From NCBI RefSeq assembly GCF_938040765.1, contig NZ_CALIAA010000193.1, positions 1 to 5,519 of the forward strand: a stretch of DNA of 5,519 bases, in the 5' to 3' direction. A program made the translations under genes and the position numbers. Within the stretch, counting starts at the first letter, position 1, and every line of letters starts with the position of its first letter. Of this stretch, positions 1-5,519 are shown in pieces. Under the pieces are notes generated by a model. It was not told the origin of the DNA. It saw only the letters and a program-made list of their open reading frames with translations, and did no database searches. Origin of the DNA: an uncultured Fretibacterium sp. GTDB taxonomy: Bacteria; Synergistota; Synergistia; Synergistales; Aminobacteriaceae.

Positions 1-12
1 TCGGCTCATCAT
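1..12 (-). CDS. Possible first codons of the next gene (identity unknown)
   Basis: Two consecutive ATG codons (12-10 and 9-7) begin an open frame that runs off the left edge after four codons (M-M-S-R). GGAG at 24-21 lies eight bases upstream, a good spacing. In dcw clusters murB or a later division gene such as ftsQ usually follows murC, so one of these is expected. Four codons cannot identify it. An alternative ATG at 44 has a good ribosome binding site but stops after 11 codons. Confidence 0.4.
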
Positions 13-44
13 GAGGTACGCTCCAGGCGGCTCAACCTCGCCAT
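9..44 (-). other. Candidate 11-codon leader ORF ahead of the next gene
   Basis: An ATG at 44-42, with GGAG at 54-51 (six-base spacing), opens an 11-residue frame reading MARLSRLERTS. Its TGA stop (11-9) shares bases with the start codons of the following gene. It has no run of one amino acid that would suggest a classical attenuator. It could be a translated leader that couples translation to the downstream gene, a chance ORF, or the true N-terminus of that gene broken by a base error. The sequence left of the window would decide. Confidence 0.22.
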
Positions 45-64
45 AATTTTCTCCATTATATTAT

Positions 65-92
65 AGTATAGTCCAAGCCCTCCTATCGGCAA
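65..92 (-). promoter_or_regulatory. Candidate sigma-70-type promoter after murC
   Basis: On the minus strand TTGCCG (92-87) is separated by 16 bases from TATACT (70-65), which begins an AT-rich run with two further overlapping TATAAT hexamers (65-60 and 60-55). AT-rich sequence is rare here, so the block stands out. It would drive the gene downstream of murC. The -35 match is only partial, and the TATAAT copies have no good -35 at 16-18 bases, so this is an inference. Confidence 0.35.
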
Positions 93-96
93 AGGC

Positions 97-113
97 AAGG
101 GGCATCCCCCCTT
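97..113 (-). other. Small hairpin at the murC 3' end
   Basis: Starting at the last base of the murC stop codon, AAGGGG (113-108) can pair with CCCCTT (102-97) around a five-base loop. The stem is perfect but only six base pairs, and what follows (GCCTTTG) is not a proper U-tract. It is therefore a poor intrinsic terminator and might instead slow or protect the murC 3' end. Confidence 0.25.
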
Positions 114-1531
114 CAGTCCTTCGTCCCCCCGCCGGAGAGGAAAAGCCCGCCCAGGCGGGATACGCTGCCGGCCCCCAGGGTCAGAAGGACGTCCCCCTCC
201 CTCAGGAGTGAGCCCAATGCGGAGAGTGCGTCCTCCTCCCCCTCACAGAGGCGGCAGGGATGTCCCTCCGCCCTCAGCCTGTCCGCGATGCCCCGGGACG
301 AGACCGAGGGGACGACGGCCTCCCCCGCTCCGTAGACGGGCAGCAGCAACACGAGGTCCGCCTCCCGCAGTGCGGCGGCCAGAGGCTCCAGGAAAGCCGC
401 GGTACGGCTGTACCGGTGCGGCTGGAATACGACTACGAGACGGCGGCCGGCGTGAACCCTTCTCATGGCTCCGAGGGAGGCCGCTATCTCGGCGGGGTGA
501 TGCGCGTAGTCGTCGATGACCAGAACCCCGTTCCACACCCCCAGGGTCTGGAGCCGCCGTGCGGCGCCTCGAAAGGTCCTGAGCGTATCGGCCGAAGTCC
601 GGAAGGGAACCCCCAGCGCATCGGATGCGGCCAGGGCTGCCAGGGCGTTCAGCACGTTGTGCTCTCCGGATACGGACATCTCGAGGCGCCCCAGGTCCTC
701 GCCCCGGCGGCACACGGCAAAGGAGACGCCCCCTCCCGGCTTGTGCCGGAGGTCGAAGGCCCCCCAGTCCCAGGACCGTCCCCAGCCATAACGGAGGAAG
801 GGGCCCCGGGCCTCGGCCCCCGGGATTTTTTTCATCATGGCCTGAACCCCCTCGTCCTCGGCGCAGGCCACGAGCGGCGCACCGGGCTTCAGCCCCCCGA
901 CGAAACGGACGAAAGCCTCCACGACATCCTCCCGGGACTTGAAGTGATCCACATGATCCCAGTCGATGTTGGTCACGACCGCAAGGGCGGGGTGAAAGTA
1001 TTCGAAGGAGCCGTCGCTTTCGTCCAGCTCGGCCGCGAAGAGGGAGTTGTCCCCGAGGCGGGCGTTCGTCCCGATGTCCCGAACCTCGGCGCCGATGTAG
1101 AGCGTAGGGGACAGCCCCGCTTCCTCCAGGATCAAGCCGATCATGGACGTCGTGGTCGTCTTCCCGTGCGTCCCCGCAACGCCAACCCCCCGGGCCTCGT
1201 TGAAAAGCCAGCTCAGGGCCTCTCCGCGCCCGACCGTCCTGATGCCTCTGCGCCTGGCGGCGGCGAGCTCCTCACAGTCCCCATCCACGGCGCTGCTGAA
1301 GATCACCAGCTGCGGGTCGAACCTCTCGAGGTGCTCCCGGGAATGTCCGGCCGCACACGGAATCCCCAGAGCCTCCAACGCCTTTACGCAAGAGGATTCA
1401 TGCCGCAGGTCGCATCCGCTGACCGCGTTCCCCATGGACGAGAGCAGCCGGGCGAGGGAACTCATTCCCGACCCGCCGATCCCCATGAGATGAATCCGTT
1501 TTGCCCCCGCGAGTTCCGACATGATATCCAA
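113..1531 (-). CDS. murC: UDP-N-acetylmuramate--L-alanine ligase
   Basis: MurC is the cytoplasmic ATP-dependent ligase that adds L-alanine to UDP-MurNAc, the first peptide-stem step. Numbered from the TTG, the 472-residue protein has the UDP-binding glycine loop GIGGSGMS (17-24), the P-loop GTHGKTTTT (120-128), ELDESDGSF (168-176), TNIDWDHVDHF (187-197), GEHNVLNALAA (289-299), RRLQ (325-328), DDYAHHPAEI (340-349) and FQPHRYSRT (369-377). DDYAHHP and HRYSR are MurC hallmarks, not seen in MurD, MurE or MurF. The length is that of a stand-alone MurC, with no MurB or Ddl fusion. The start is ambiguous: a TTG at 1531 lies four bases after AGGAG, and an in-frame ATG at 1522 lies 13 bases after it. 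An in-frame TGA just upstream excludes a longer form. A 140-nt gap separates it from murG. Confidence 0.96.
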   Translation of the reverse strand: MDIMSELAGAKRIHLMGIGGSGMSSLARLLSSMGNAVSGCDLRHESSCVKALEALGIPCAAGHSREHLERFDPQLVIFSSAVDGDCEELAAARRRGIRTVGRGEALSWLFNEARGVGVAGTHGKTTTTSMIGLILEEAGLSPTLYIGAEVRDIGTNARLGDNSLFAAELDESDGSFEYFHPALAVVTNIDWDHVDHFKSREDVVEAFVRFVGGLKPGAPLVACAEDEGVQAMMKKIPGAEARGPFLRYGWGRSWDWGAFDLRHKPGGGVSFAVCRRGEDLGRLEMSVSGEHNVLNALAALAASDALGVPFRTSADTLRTFRGAARRLQTLGVWNGVLVIDDYAHHPAEIAASLGAMRRVHAGRRLVVVFQPHRYSRTAAFLEPLAAALREADLVLLLPVYGAGEAVVPSVSSRGIADRLRAEGHPCRLCEGEEDALSALGSLLREGDVLLTLGAGSVSRLGGLFLSGGGTKD

Positions 1532-1535
1532 AACG

Positions 1536-1540
1536 CTCCT
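1536..1540 (-). promoter_or_regulatory. murC ribosome binding site
   Basis: AGGAG lies four bases before the TTG (1531-1529) and 13 bases before the in-frame ATG (1522-1520). Neither spacing is ideal, so the site does not settle which codon starts murC. A two-codon ATG-AAA-TAG frame (1547-1539) ends inside this site, probably by chance. Confidence 0.6.
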
Positions 1541-1555
1541 ATTTCATAAAGCCCC

Positions 1556-1578
1556 GAACCGGTTGCCCCGCCGGGTTC
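1556..1578 (-). other. Inverted repeat in the murC leader
   Basis: GAACCGG (1556-1562, plus-strand reading) can pair with CCGGGTTC (1571-1578) with one bulged base and an eight-base loop. The left arm also forms part of an AACCGGTT palindrome (1557-1564). No T-run follows, so it is not an intrinsic terminator. It lies about 15 bases upstream of the murC ribosome binding site and could structure the leader, or be a chance GC-rich fold. Confidence 0.22.
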
Positions 1579-1630
1579 CATTTAATTTTCTGCCGCAAAG
1601 CCCTCCGGAGATGCCCCGGACATCAGGGGT

Positions 1631-1639
1631 ATTGTACCA
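1631..1639 (-). promoter_or_regulatory. Candidate extended -10 promoter upstream of murC
   Basis: In the 140-nt murG-murC gap the minus strand reads TGGTACAAT (1639-1631), an extended -10 pattern (TG-N-TACAAT). No convincing -35 is found 17-18 bases upstream, which extended -10 promoters can tolerate. Initiation near 1624 would give a leader of roughly 90-100 nt and let murC be expressed partly independently of murG. Not proven. Confidence 0.3.
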
Positions 1640-1671
1640 AACGGCCTCTTCGACATATTCCCGACATATGC

Positions 1672-2709
1672 CTAAAGGGGAAGGAGCGCGCGAAGGGCGA
1701 AGCAGGCATCCGGAGCCCCATCCGCAGCGCCTCTTCCTCTTTCGAGCAGCCTCTCGAGCGGACTTTCCAAAGGCTCGCCGCCGCTCTCCCTCCATGCGAT
1801 TCCCCCGCCGGCCTCCTCGAAGCAGCGTGCGTTGCGTTCCTGATGCCCCTCGGCGGCCCTCTCCCAGGGAACGACCACGGCGGGGATGCCCCAACTCAGG
1901 GCCTCCGCGAGCGTCGAGCCTCCGGCCCTGCAGATCAGGACGTCGCACAGCGAGTAGAAGGGGTTCATGTCCCACTGCCTCCCCACGAAACGGACGTTTG
2001 GAGGGAGGTCGGGCCCCGGCGGATCCCCCAGGAACAGGAAGACGACGTCATCGCCCTTCCTCTCGAAGAACGCGGCCGCGGCAAGCGCCCGTTCCACGAG
2101 ATCCCTGCTCCCGAGGGAGCCGCCCGCGACCCCGACGACCCGCCCCCCTTCGGGGAGCTCCAGCGCCATCCGCTCCCGGGCACGGGAGGGCGAAAGCCGT
2201 TCCGGCCGCCTGACGGGGATTCCGACGGGGAGGAATGACGGCACCCCGTCGCACGCCCTCCATCCCGAGGCCACGGCGGCGCCCCACCGGGAGGCCAGGC
2301 GGGTAACCCGGCCTGCGACGGCGTTCTGCTCGTGGATGACGACGGGGATCCTCCCAATCCTGCAGACCAGGAGAGGGGGCAGCGAGACATACCCCCCGAA
2401 GAGGACGCAGACATCGGGCTTTTCGCGAAAAACACATCGGGCCGCCGTTTCCAGGGATTTGAGGAGGGCCAGGGAGCGAAGCAGCATGCGAACCGGCGAC
2501 CGTACGCCCAGGGGAGACCCCTCTATGGGGAGTCTTTGAGGCTCTATCCCGAAGGAGGCGTAGATCTCCCTCTCCAGGGGGCGGCCCCCCGCGAGGTAGG
2601 AGACCGATGCCTCATGGCGCGCCTCCAGCCACCGCCCGAACACCACCGCGGGGAGGATGTGTCCCCCCGTTCCGCCCGCAGCGATCAGCACCCGTTTTTC
2701 CCTCAGCAT
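1672..2709 (-). CDS. murG: UDP-GlcNAc:undecaprenyl-pyrophosphoryl-MurNAc-pentapeptide GlcNAc transferase
   Basis: MurG is a GT-B fold, membrane-associated enzyme on the cytoplasmic face that adds GlcNAc to lipid I, giving lipid II. The 345-residue protein shows the N-terminal glycine loop GGTGGHILPA (12-21), a hydrophobic and basic patch (about 71-92) where MurG contacts the membrane, FGGY (104-107) and HEQNAVAG (126-133). The C-terminal domain has the second glycine loop as GGSLGS (196-201; GGSQGA in E. coli), the donor-binding RAGGSTLAE (261-269), and PW...GHQ...NA (281-294). The tail is short and A/R/G-rich but keeps a PDA (333-335) followed by ALRALL, as in family C-termini. It is about ten residues shorter than E. 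coli MurG. The ATG has GGGGAG eight bases upstream and starts 16 nt after the ftsW stop. Identification is secure. Confidence 0.96.
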   Translation of the reverse strand: MLREKRVLIAAGGTGGHILPAVVFGRWLEARHEASVSYLAGGRPLEREIYASFGIEPQRLPIEGSPLGVRSPVRMLLRSLALLKSLETAARCVFREKPDVCVLFGGYVSLPPLLVCRIGRIPVVIHEQNAVAGRVTRLASRWGAAVASGWRACDGVPSFLPVGIPVRRPERLSPSRARERMALELPEGGRVVGVAGGSLGSRDLVERALAAAAFFERKGDDVVFLFLGDPPGPDLPPNVRFVGRQWDMNPFYSLCDVLICRAGGSTLAEALSWGIPAVVVPWERAAEGHQERNARCFEEAGGGIAWRESGGEPLESPLERLLERGRGAADGAPDACFALRALLPL

Positions 2710-2717
2710 CCCGCAAG

Positions 2718-2723
2718 CTCCCC
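2718..2723 (-). promoter_or_regulatory. murG ribosome binding site
   Basis: GGGGAG lies eight bases upstream of the murG ATG (2709-2707), in the 16-nt gap after the ftsW stop. It fixes the murG start and shows that murG initiates on its own rather than by stop-start overlap. Confidence 0.75.
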
Positions 2724-2725
2724 GT

Positions 2726-3877
2726 TCACGAAGCCCTCCGTCCTCCGGGACGTTTTCCCTCTCGTTCCTCCTCCCGGGACGAGATCCTGTTGACGCTCAA
2801 CAAGATCCCGACCTTCGCCCACATGAAGAGCATGGCGCTGCCCCCCGCGCTGACGAAGGGAAGAGGGATGCCCGTGAGGGGCATCAGTTTCATGACCCCG
2901 CCGACGTTGATGAACATCGGACCGATGATCGACGTCGTCAACCCCAGGGTCAGGACGGAAAGAAACGAATTGGGACAGCGCCGGTAGATCCGGTACGCGC
3001 GAATCGTCCACACCGCGTAAAGGGACAGGAGGAACAGGGTGCCCGCAAGCCCGAACTCCTCGCCGATCGCCGGGAAGATGTAGTCCGTCTGTGCCGCGGG
3101 CAGGTACTCGTCCTCCTGGAGCCCCTTGCCTATCCCCACCCCGAAAACTCTTCCGTTGCAGAAGGCGACCAGCCCCTGGATGATCTGAAACCCCTTGTTC
3201 ATGGGGTCCGACCACGGGTCCCAGAAGGCCAGAAAACGCCTCATCCTGTAGGGCTCGATCATGACGAGGGAGGCGAACAGCGCCACCATGAGAGCCCCGC
3301 CCAGCAGGGGATATCTCCAGCCCCTGTTCTCGACGTGCATCATCAGGCAGATCAGCGTCACGAGGATGGTCCCGCCCAGGTTGGGCTGAAACAGCAGGGG
3401 GAGGATCGACAACAGCAGCACCAACATCGTCGGACGCAAAAAACCCTGAAACCCCCTTCTCCGCGACTGGTTCAGACGGTCGGCCAGAAAAAGAGGGATC
3501 ACGAACAGCAGAAACTCCAGCGGCTGAAAACGTACCACCTTCAAGTCCAGCCAACGCCGGGCCCCCCCAACCCGGACGCCCAGGCCCGGGATGAGGGTGC
3601 CGACGAGCAGGAGCAGTGCGATAAACCACAACAGGCCGCTCCAGCGGCGAAGGCCGCGCAGAGAGGAAAAGGCGCAGAAGGACATCAGGCCCAGCCCCAT
3701 GAGCAAAAAAATGCACTGCTTCACGATCTGGGAATAGGGCGATCCCCCCGTCATGCTGTTGCGCAGCGACAGGGAGGCGATCATGACGAGCCCGCACAGG
3801 CTGAGGACCAGAGGGATGCCCCAGATCAGCCACGGTCCGCCGCCCTTCGGGCGCTCCCCCTCGTTGAAGGCGGTCAC
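2726..3877 (-). CDS. ftsW: Septal peptidoglycan polymerase FtsW (SEDS family)
   Basis: FtsW is a SEDS-family membrane glycosyltransferase that polymerises lipid II at the division site, working with a class B PBP. The 383-residue protein has about ten hydrophobic segments (roughly 15-37, 53-74, 79-98, 117-133, 148-165, 167-182, 187-208, 272-295, 306-328, 335-364). The long loop at 209-271 holds DPWSDP (220-225) and LPAAQTDYIF, in which D265 aligns with the catalytic aspartate of the family. IGEEFG follows, and the SEDS signature PLTGIPLPFVSAGGSA lies at 333-348. I chose the GTG at 3877-3875 because it overlaps the murD stop as GTGA and has GAAGG seven bases upstream. An ATG at 3961 would add 28 basic, non-family-like residues lying wholly inside murD. 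Several motifs diverge: QPLE (118-121) for QPSE, and QPNLGG (164-169) for QPD-x-G. RodA is an alternative by sequence, but the context argues for FtsW. Confidence 0.94.
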   Translation of the reverse strand: MTAFNEGERPKGGGPWLIWGIPLVLSLCGLVMIASLSLRNSMTGGSPYSQIVKQCIFLLMGLGLMSFCAFSSLRGLRRWSGLLWFIALLLLVGTLIPGLGVRVGGARRWLDLKVVRFQPLEFLLFVIPLFLADRLNQSRRRGFQGFLRPTMLVLLLSILPLLFQPNLGGTILVTLICLMMHVENRGWRYPLLGGALMVALFASLVMIEPYRMRRFLAFWDPWSDPMNKGFQIIQGLVAFCNGRVFGVGIGKGLQEDEYLPAAQTDYIFPAIGEEFGLAGTLFLLSLYAVWTIRAYRIYRRCPNSFLSVLTLGLTTSIIGPMFINVGGVMKLMPLTGIPLPFVSAGGSAMLFMWAKVGILLSVNRISSREEEREGKRPGGRRAS

Positions 3878-5250
3878 GGCTCGACCTTCAGGCCGCGGAC
3901 GATGGAACGGAAGTGATCGCCCCGCTCGCCGTAGTTCGCGTACATGTCCCAGCTGGTGCACGCCGGAGAGAGGAGGACCGTCATTCCCGGACGCGCCAGC
4001 TCCCTGGCCGTCAGAACCGCTTCCTCCATATTCTCCGCCATGCGTATGGCCGAGAACCCCGCCTTCCTCAGCGCGTCGGCAATGGCCTCCCGTTCCTCGC
4101 CCAGCAGGACCGCCGCGTCCGCCTCCCGCGCCACGGCCTCGGCCAGGGGGGCGTAGTCCTCCCCCTTTCCGCGCCCGCCGAGGATGACGACTTTGCGCCC
4201 CTCGAGGGACGTCATGGCCGTCACGGACGCGGCGACGTTCGTCCCCTTCGAGTCATCGACGTAGACGACGCCGTCGACCGACCCGGCGTGCTCGCAGCGG
4301 TGGGGCAGAGGGGCGAACCCCTCCATCAGATCCCGCGCGGGCAGGTCGATCCCCAGGATCCTCAGCACGGCCAGGCTCATCGCGACGTTCTCGCGGTTGT
4401 GCCCCCCCAACAGGGAGGTCTCCGAGTAGCGGAAGAGCGTCCGTTCCGCCCCGTCCCGTATCAGGCTGGCCTTGTCGGCGTCCATGAAGATGTGCCCGGC
4501 CATACGGTGGACGGGGGTCCGGCTCCAGCTCAGGGTCAGCAGCCGCTCGGCGTCGGCGGCGCCCAGGGCCTCCACGTCCCGGTCCTGCACGACCCCCCAG
4601 CCCGAGGGGGCCCGCAGGGAGAGTACCCTGGCCTTCGCCTCGACATAGGCCTCGTAGCTGCCGTGCCAGTCGATATGGTCCGGGGCCAGGTTCGTGACGA
4701 CGGACACCGCCGCGGAGAGCACGGACGCCCGGGCCAGCTGGAAGCTGCTCAGCTCCAGCACCACGGCGTCGAAGTCCCGGTCCGTGAAGGTGGACGCCGC
4801 CGTCCCCAGGTTTCCGCCGACCCCGACGTTTCGCCCCGCCCTTCGGAGCATGTGCCCGATCAGGGAGGTCACCGTGCTCTTTCCGTTGCTTCCCGTCACG
4901 GCGACGAGCTTCCCCCGAATATGCGGCGCGACGAGGTCCAGCTCTCCGATCAGGGGAATGCCCCGCCTCTTCGCGCCCTGCACCACCTCGGCACGGGGCG
5001 GGATTCCCGAGCTCAGCAGCAGGGCGTCGGCCTGGAAGGCCCTCTCCGTATGCCCCTCCCCCTCCCAGTCGATCCCGCTGCGCCCAAAGAGGTCCGAGGC
5101 CGCCGCGGAGACCGGCCCCGCCTCGGACACGAAAACGCGCGCCCCAAGACGCCTGGCCATCAGCGCCAGCTCCCTGCCGCTGATCCCGGCCCCGACGACC
5201 GTAATGCGCTTCCCCTTCACGTTCAAGCCATCCAAGTTCACGCCATCCAT
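3874..5250 (-). CDS. murD: UDP-N-acetylmuramoyl-L-alanine--D-glutamate ligase
   Basis: MurD is a cytoplasmic ATP-dependent ligase that adds D-glutamate to UDP-MurNAc-L-Ala. The 458-residue length is normal. An N-terminal Rossmann-like UDP-binding domain shows VVGAGISG (18-25). The central ATPase domain has the P-loop TGSNGKST (119-126), ELSSFQL (166-172), the NLAPDHIDWHGS metal-binding stretch (187-198) and HNRENV (284-289). K206 in the EAKARV context sits where other MurD proteins carry the carbamylated lysine. The C-terminal ligase domain has PHRCE (316-320), DDSKGTN (332-338), GGRGKGEDY (358-366) and the MurD-type SPACTSWDM...ERGDHF ending (428-447), which separates it from MurC, MurE and MurF. 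The ATG start is supported by AAGGAG eight bases upstream. The stop overlaps the ftsW start, suggesting translational coupling. No key motif is missing. Confidence 0.97.
   Translation of the reverse strand: MDGVNLDGLNVKGKRITVVGAGISGRELALMARRLGARVFVSEAGPVSAAASDLFGRSGIDWEGEGHTERAFQADALLLSSGIPPRAEVVQGAKRRGIPLIGELDLVAPHIRGKLVAVTGSNGKSTVTSLIGHMLRRAGRNVGVGGNLGTAASTFTDRDFDAVVLELSSFQLARASVLSAAVSVVTNLAPDHIDWHGSYEAYVEAKARVLSLRAPSGWGVVQDRDVEALGAADAERLLTLSWSRTPVHRMAGHIFMDADKASLIRDGAERTLFRYSETSLLGGHNRENVAMSLAVLRILGIDLPARDLMEGFAPLPHRCEHAGSVDGVVYVDDSKGTNVAASVTAMTSLEGRKVVILGGRGKGEDYAPLAEAVAREADAAVLLGEEREAIADALRKAGFSAIRMAENMEEAVLTARELARPGMTVLLSPACTSWDMYANYGERGDHFRSIVRGLKVEP
3885..3889 (-). promoter_or_regulatory. 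ftsW ribosome binding site inside the murD 3' end
   Basis: GAAGG lies seven bases before the GTG at 3877-3875, within the last codons of murD. With the GTGA stop-start overlap it supports the 383-residue FtsW start over an ATG at 3961, and suggests coupled translation of murD and ftsW. Confidence 0.6.
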
Positions 5251-5258
5251 ACCGCTTT

Positions 5259-5264
5259 CTCCTT
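5259..5264 (-). promoter_or_regulatory. murD ribosome binding site
   Basis: AAGGAG with an eight-base spacer to the ATG at 5250-5248. This is the strongest Shine-Dalgarno match in the window and decides the murD start. Confidence 0.8.
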
Positions 5265-5274
5265 AAACCCGAGG

Positions 5275-5305
5275 CCCTTATAAATTCTTCCCCTTATAGA
5301 TTCTT
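5275..5305. repeat. 15-nt tandem repeat in the mraY-murD gap
   Basis: CCCTTATAAATTCTT (5275-5289) is repeated at 5291-5305 as CCCTTATAGATTCTT. There is one mismatch in 15 and one base between copies, a period of 16. On the transcribed strand each copy ends in TATAAGGG. The pair is an AT-rich island within GC-rich DNA, 25-55 bases ahead of the murD start. The function is unknown: it could be a regulator's paired site, a standby ribosome site (each copy contains AAGGG), or a chance duplication. Confidence 0.6.
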
Positions 5306-5323
5306 TCATTCGGGAACAAGGCC

Positions 5324-5519
5324 CTACCTGCCGAACAGGGCTGTGAAAAGCGCCGAAAGCCACAGGGACCCGACGGCCTGGACCAGCCAGAATCGCATCG
5401 TAACCGAGGTCTCGTCCCAACCCAGGCGCTGGAAGTGATGATGCAGCGGGGCCATCAGCAGAACCCTCCTGTTCAGCTTCCTTATCGTAAAGATCTGCAC
5501 CGCGGAGGAAAGCAGTTCG
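5324..5519 (-). CDS. mraY: Phospho-N-acetylmuramoyl-pentapeptide transferase, C-terminal 64 residues (5' end outside window)
   Basis: MraY is an integral membrane enzyme that transfers phospho-MurNAc-pentapeptide from UDP to undecaprenyl phosphate, giving lipid I. Only the C-terminus is visible, reading in frame from base 5518 to a TAG stop at 5326-5324. The visible peptide carries the family signature MAPLHHHFQ (visible residues 22-30), including the three-histidine run. The family's GW-x-E-T and RFW stretch follows, at about residues 33-44. A last hydrophobic helix (about residues 44-62) then ends in FGR, as in other MraY C-termini. It lies directly upstream of murD on the same strand with a 73-nt gap, the usual dcw position. 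Identification rests on the HHH signature and the context, and I regard it as secure despite the truncation. The start and the N-terminal catalytic aspartates cannot be seen. Confidence 0.95.
   Translation of the reverse strand, partial: ELLSSAVQIFTIRKLNRRVLLMAPLHHHFQRLGWDETSVTMRFWLVQAVGSLWLSALFTALFGR

Noticed and set aside
97..113. Intrinsic terminator after murC
   Set aside because: The stem is only six base pairs and is followed by GCCTTTG rather than a run of Ts.
260..1549. Long plus-strand ORF opposite murC (429 codons)
   Set aside because: Antisense open frames are expected in GC-rich coding DNA. The product is rich in P, R, G and Q with no recognisable domain, while the minus strand encodes a complete MurC.
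1623..1667. 14-codon ORF in the murG-murC gap
   Set aside because: It has no ribosome binding site and no recognisable peptide, and it is short enough to occur by chance.
1623..1745. A frameshift truncating MurG, with the true C-terminus in the next frame
   Set aside because: The next frame gives a helix-like EEEALRMG, but the annotated frame ends with the family-typical PDA followed by ALRALL just before its stop. The other frame runs on into non-family-like sequence ending at 1623. A single frameshift does not improve the protein.
3878..3961. Longer FtsW start at the ATG at 3961
   Set aside because: The extra 28 residues lie wholly inside the conserved end of murD and are basic and hydrophilic. 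The GTGA overlap with GAAGG upstream is a much better start.
4161..4187. Unusual MurD motif GGRGKGEDY
   Set aside because: It aligns well with the E. coli GGDGKSADF stretch and is ordinary variation rather than a lost catalytic residue.
2657..5283. Two nearly abutting plus-strand ORFs (419 and 456 codons) opposite ftsW and murD
   Set aside because: Both follow the codon phase of well-identified minus-strand genes and have low-complexity Q/H/P/R-rich translations. I see no family motifs, so these are shadows.
5275..5320. A promoter for murD in the tandem repeat (TATAAG hexamers)
   Set aside because: No acceptable -35 lies 16-18 bases upstream of either copy. The nearest, TTGTTC, is only 15 bases from the first TATAAG.
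5238..5420. 60-codon minus-strand ORF spanning the end of mraY and the start of murD
   Set aside because: It reads out of frame through the MraY C-terminus with its HHH signature and runs over the murD ribosome binding site into murD. It has no family resemblance.

Overview
The window holds a stretch of a bacterial division and cell-wall (dcw) gene cluster, with every supported gene on the minus strand. Read in the direction of transcription (from high to low coordinates) the order is mraY (3' end only), murD, ftsW, murG, murC, then the first few codons of one more gene cut by the left edge. This is the classical dcw order, and nothing here looks like a mobile element, CRISPR array, RNA gene or defence system.

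The DNA is GC-rich, and AT-rich bases are confined to short islands between genes (about 45-76, 1541-1590 and 5275-5310). High GC also produces long open frames antisense to the real genes, which I treat as shadows. The organism is a bacterium that makes ordinary peptidoglycan. The divergent FtsW (QPLE in place of QPSE, QPNLGG in place of QPDxG) and the general style of the proteins make me lean towards Synergistota. That is an impression, not a demonstrated placement.

Layout: the mraY tail (5324-5519) is followed by a 73-nt gap that contains a 15-nt tandem repeat and a strong murD ribosome binding site. murD (3874-5250) overlaps ftsW (2726-3877) by four bases (GTGA). murG (1672-2709) begins 16 nt after ftsW. 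A 140-nt gap with an extended -10-like sequence precedes murC (113-1531). About 100 nt after murC contain a small hairpin, a promoter-like AT block and an 11-codon mini-ORF whose stop overlaps the start of the next gene.

Together the genes cover consecutive steps: MurC and MurD add L-Ala and D-Glu to the UDP-MurNAc precursor, MraY moves the completed UDP-MurNAc-pentapeptide onto undecaprenyl phosphate (lipid I), MurG adds GlcNAc (lipid II), and FtsW polymerises lipid II at the division septum. I did not find a previously undescribed system. The points worth a second look are the intergenic regulatory candidates and the divergent FtsW motifs.
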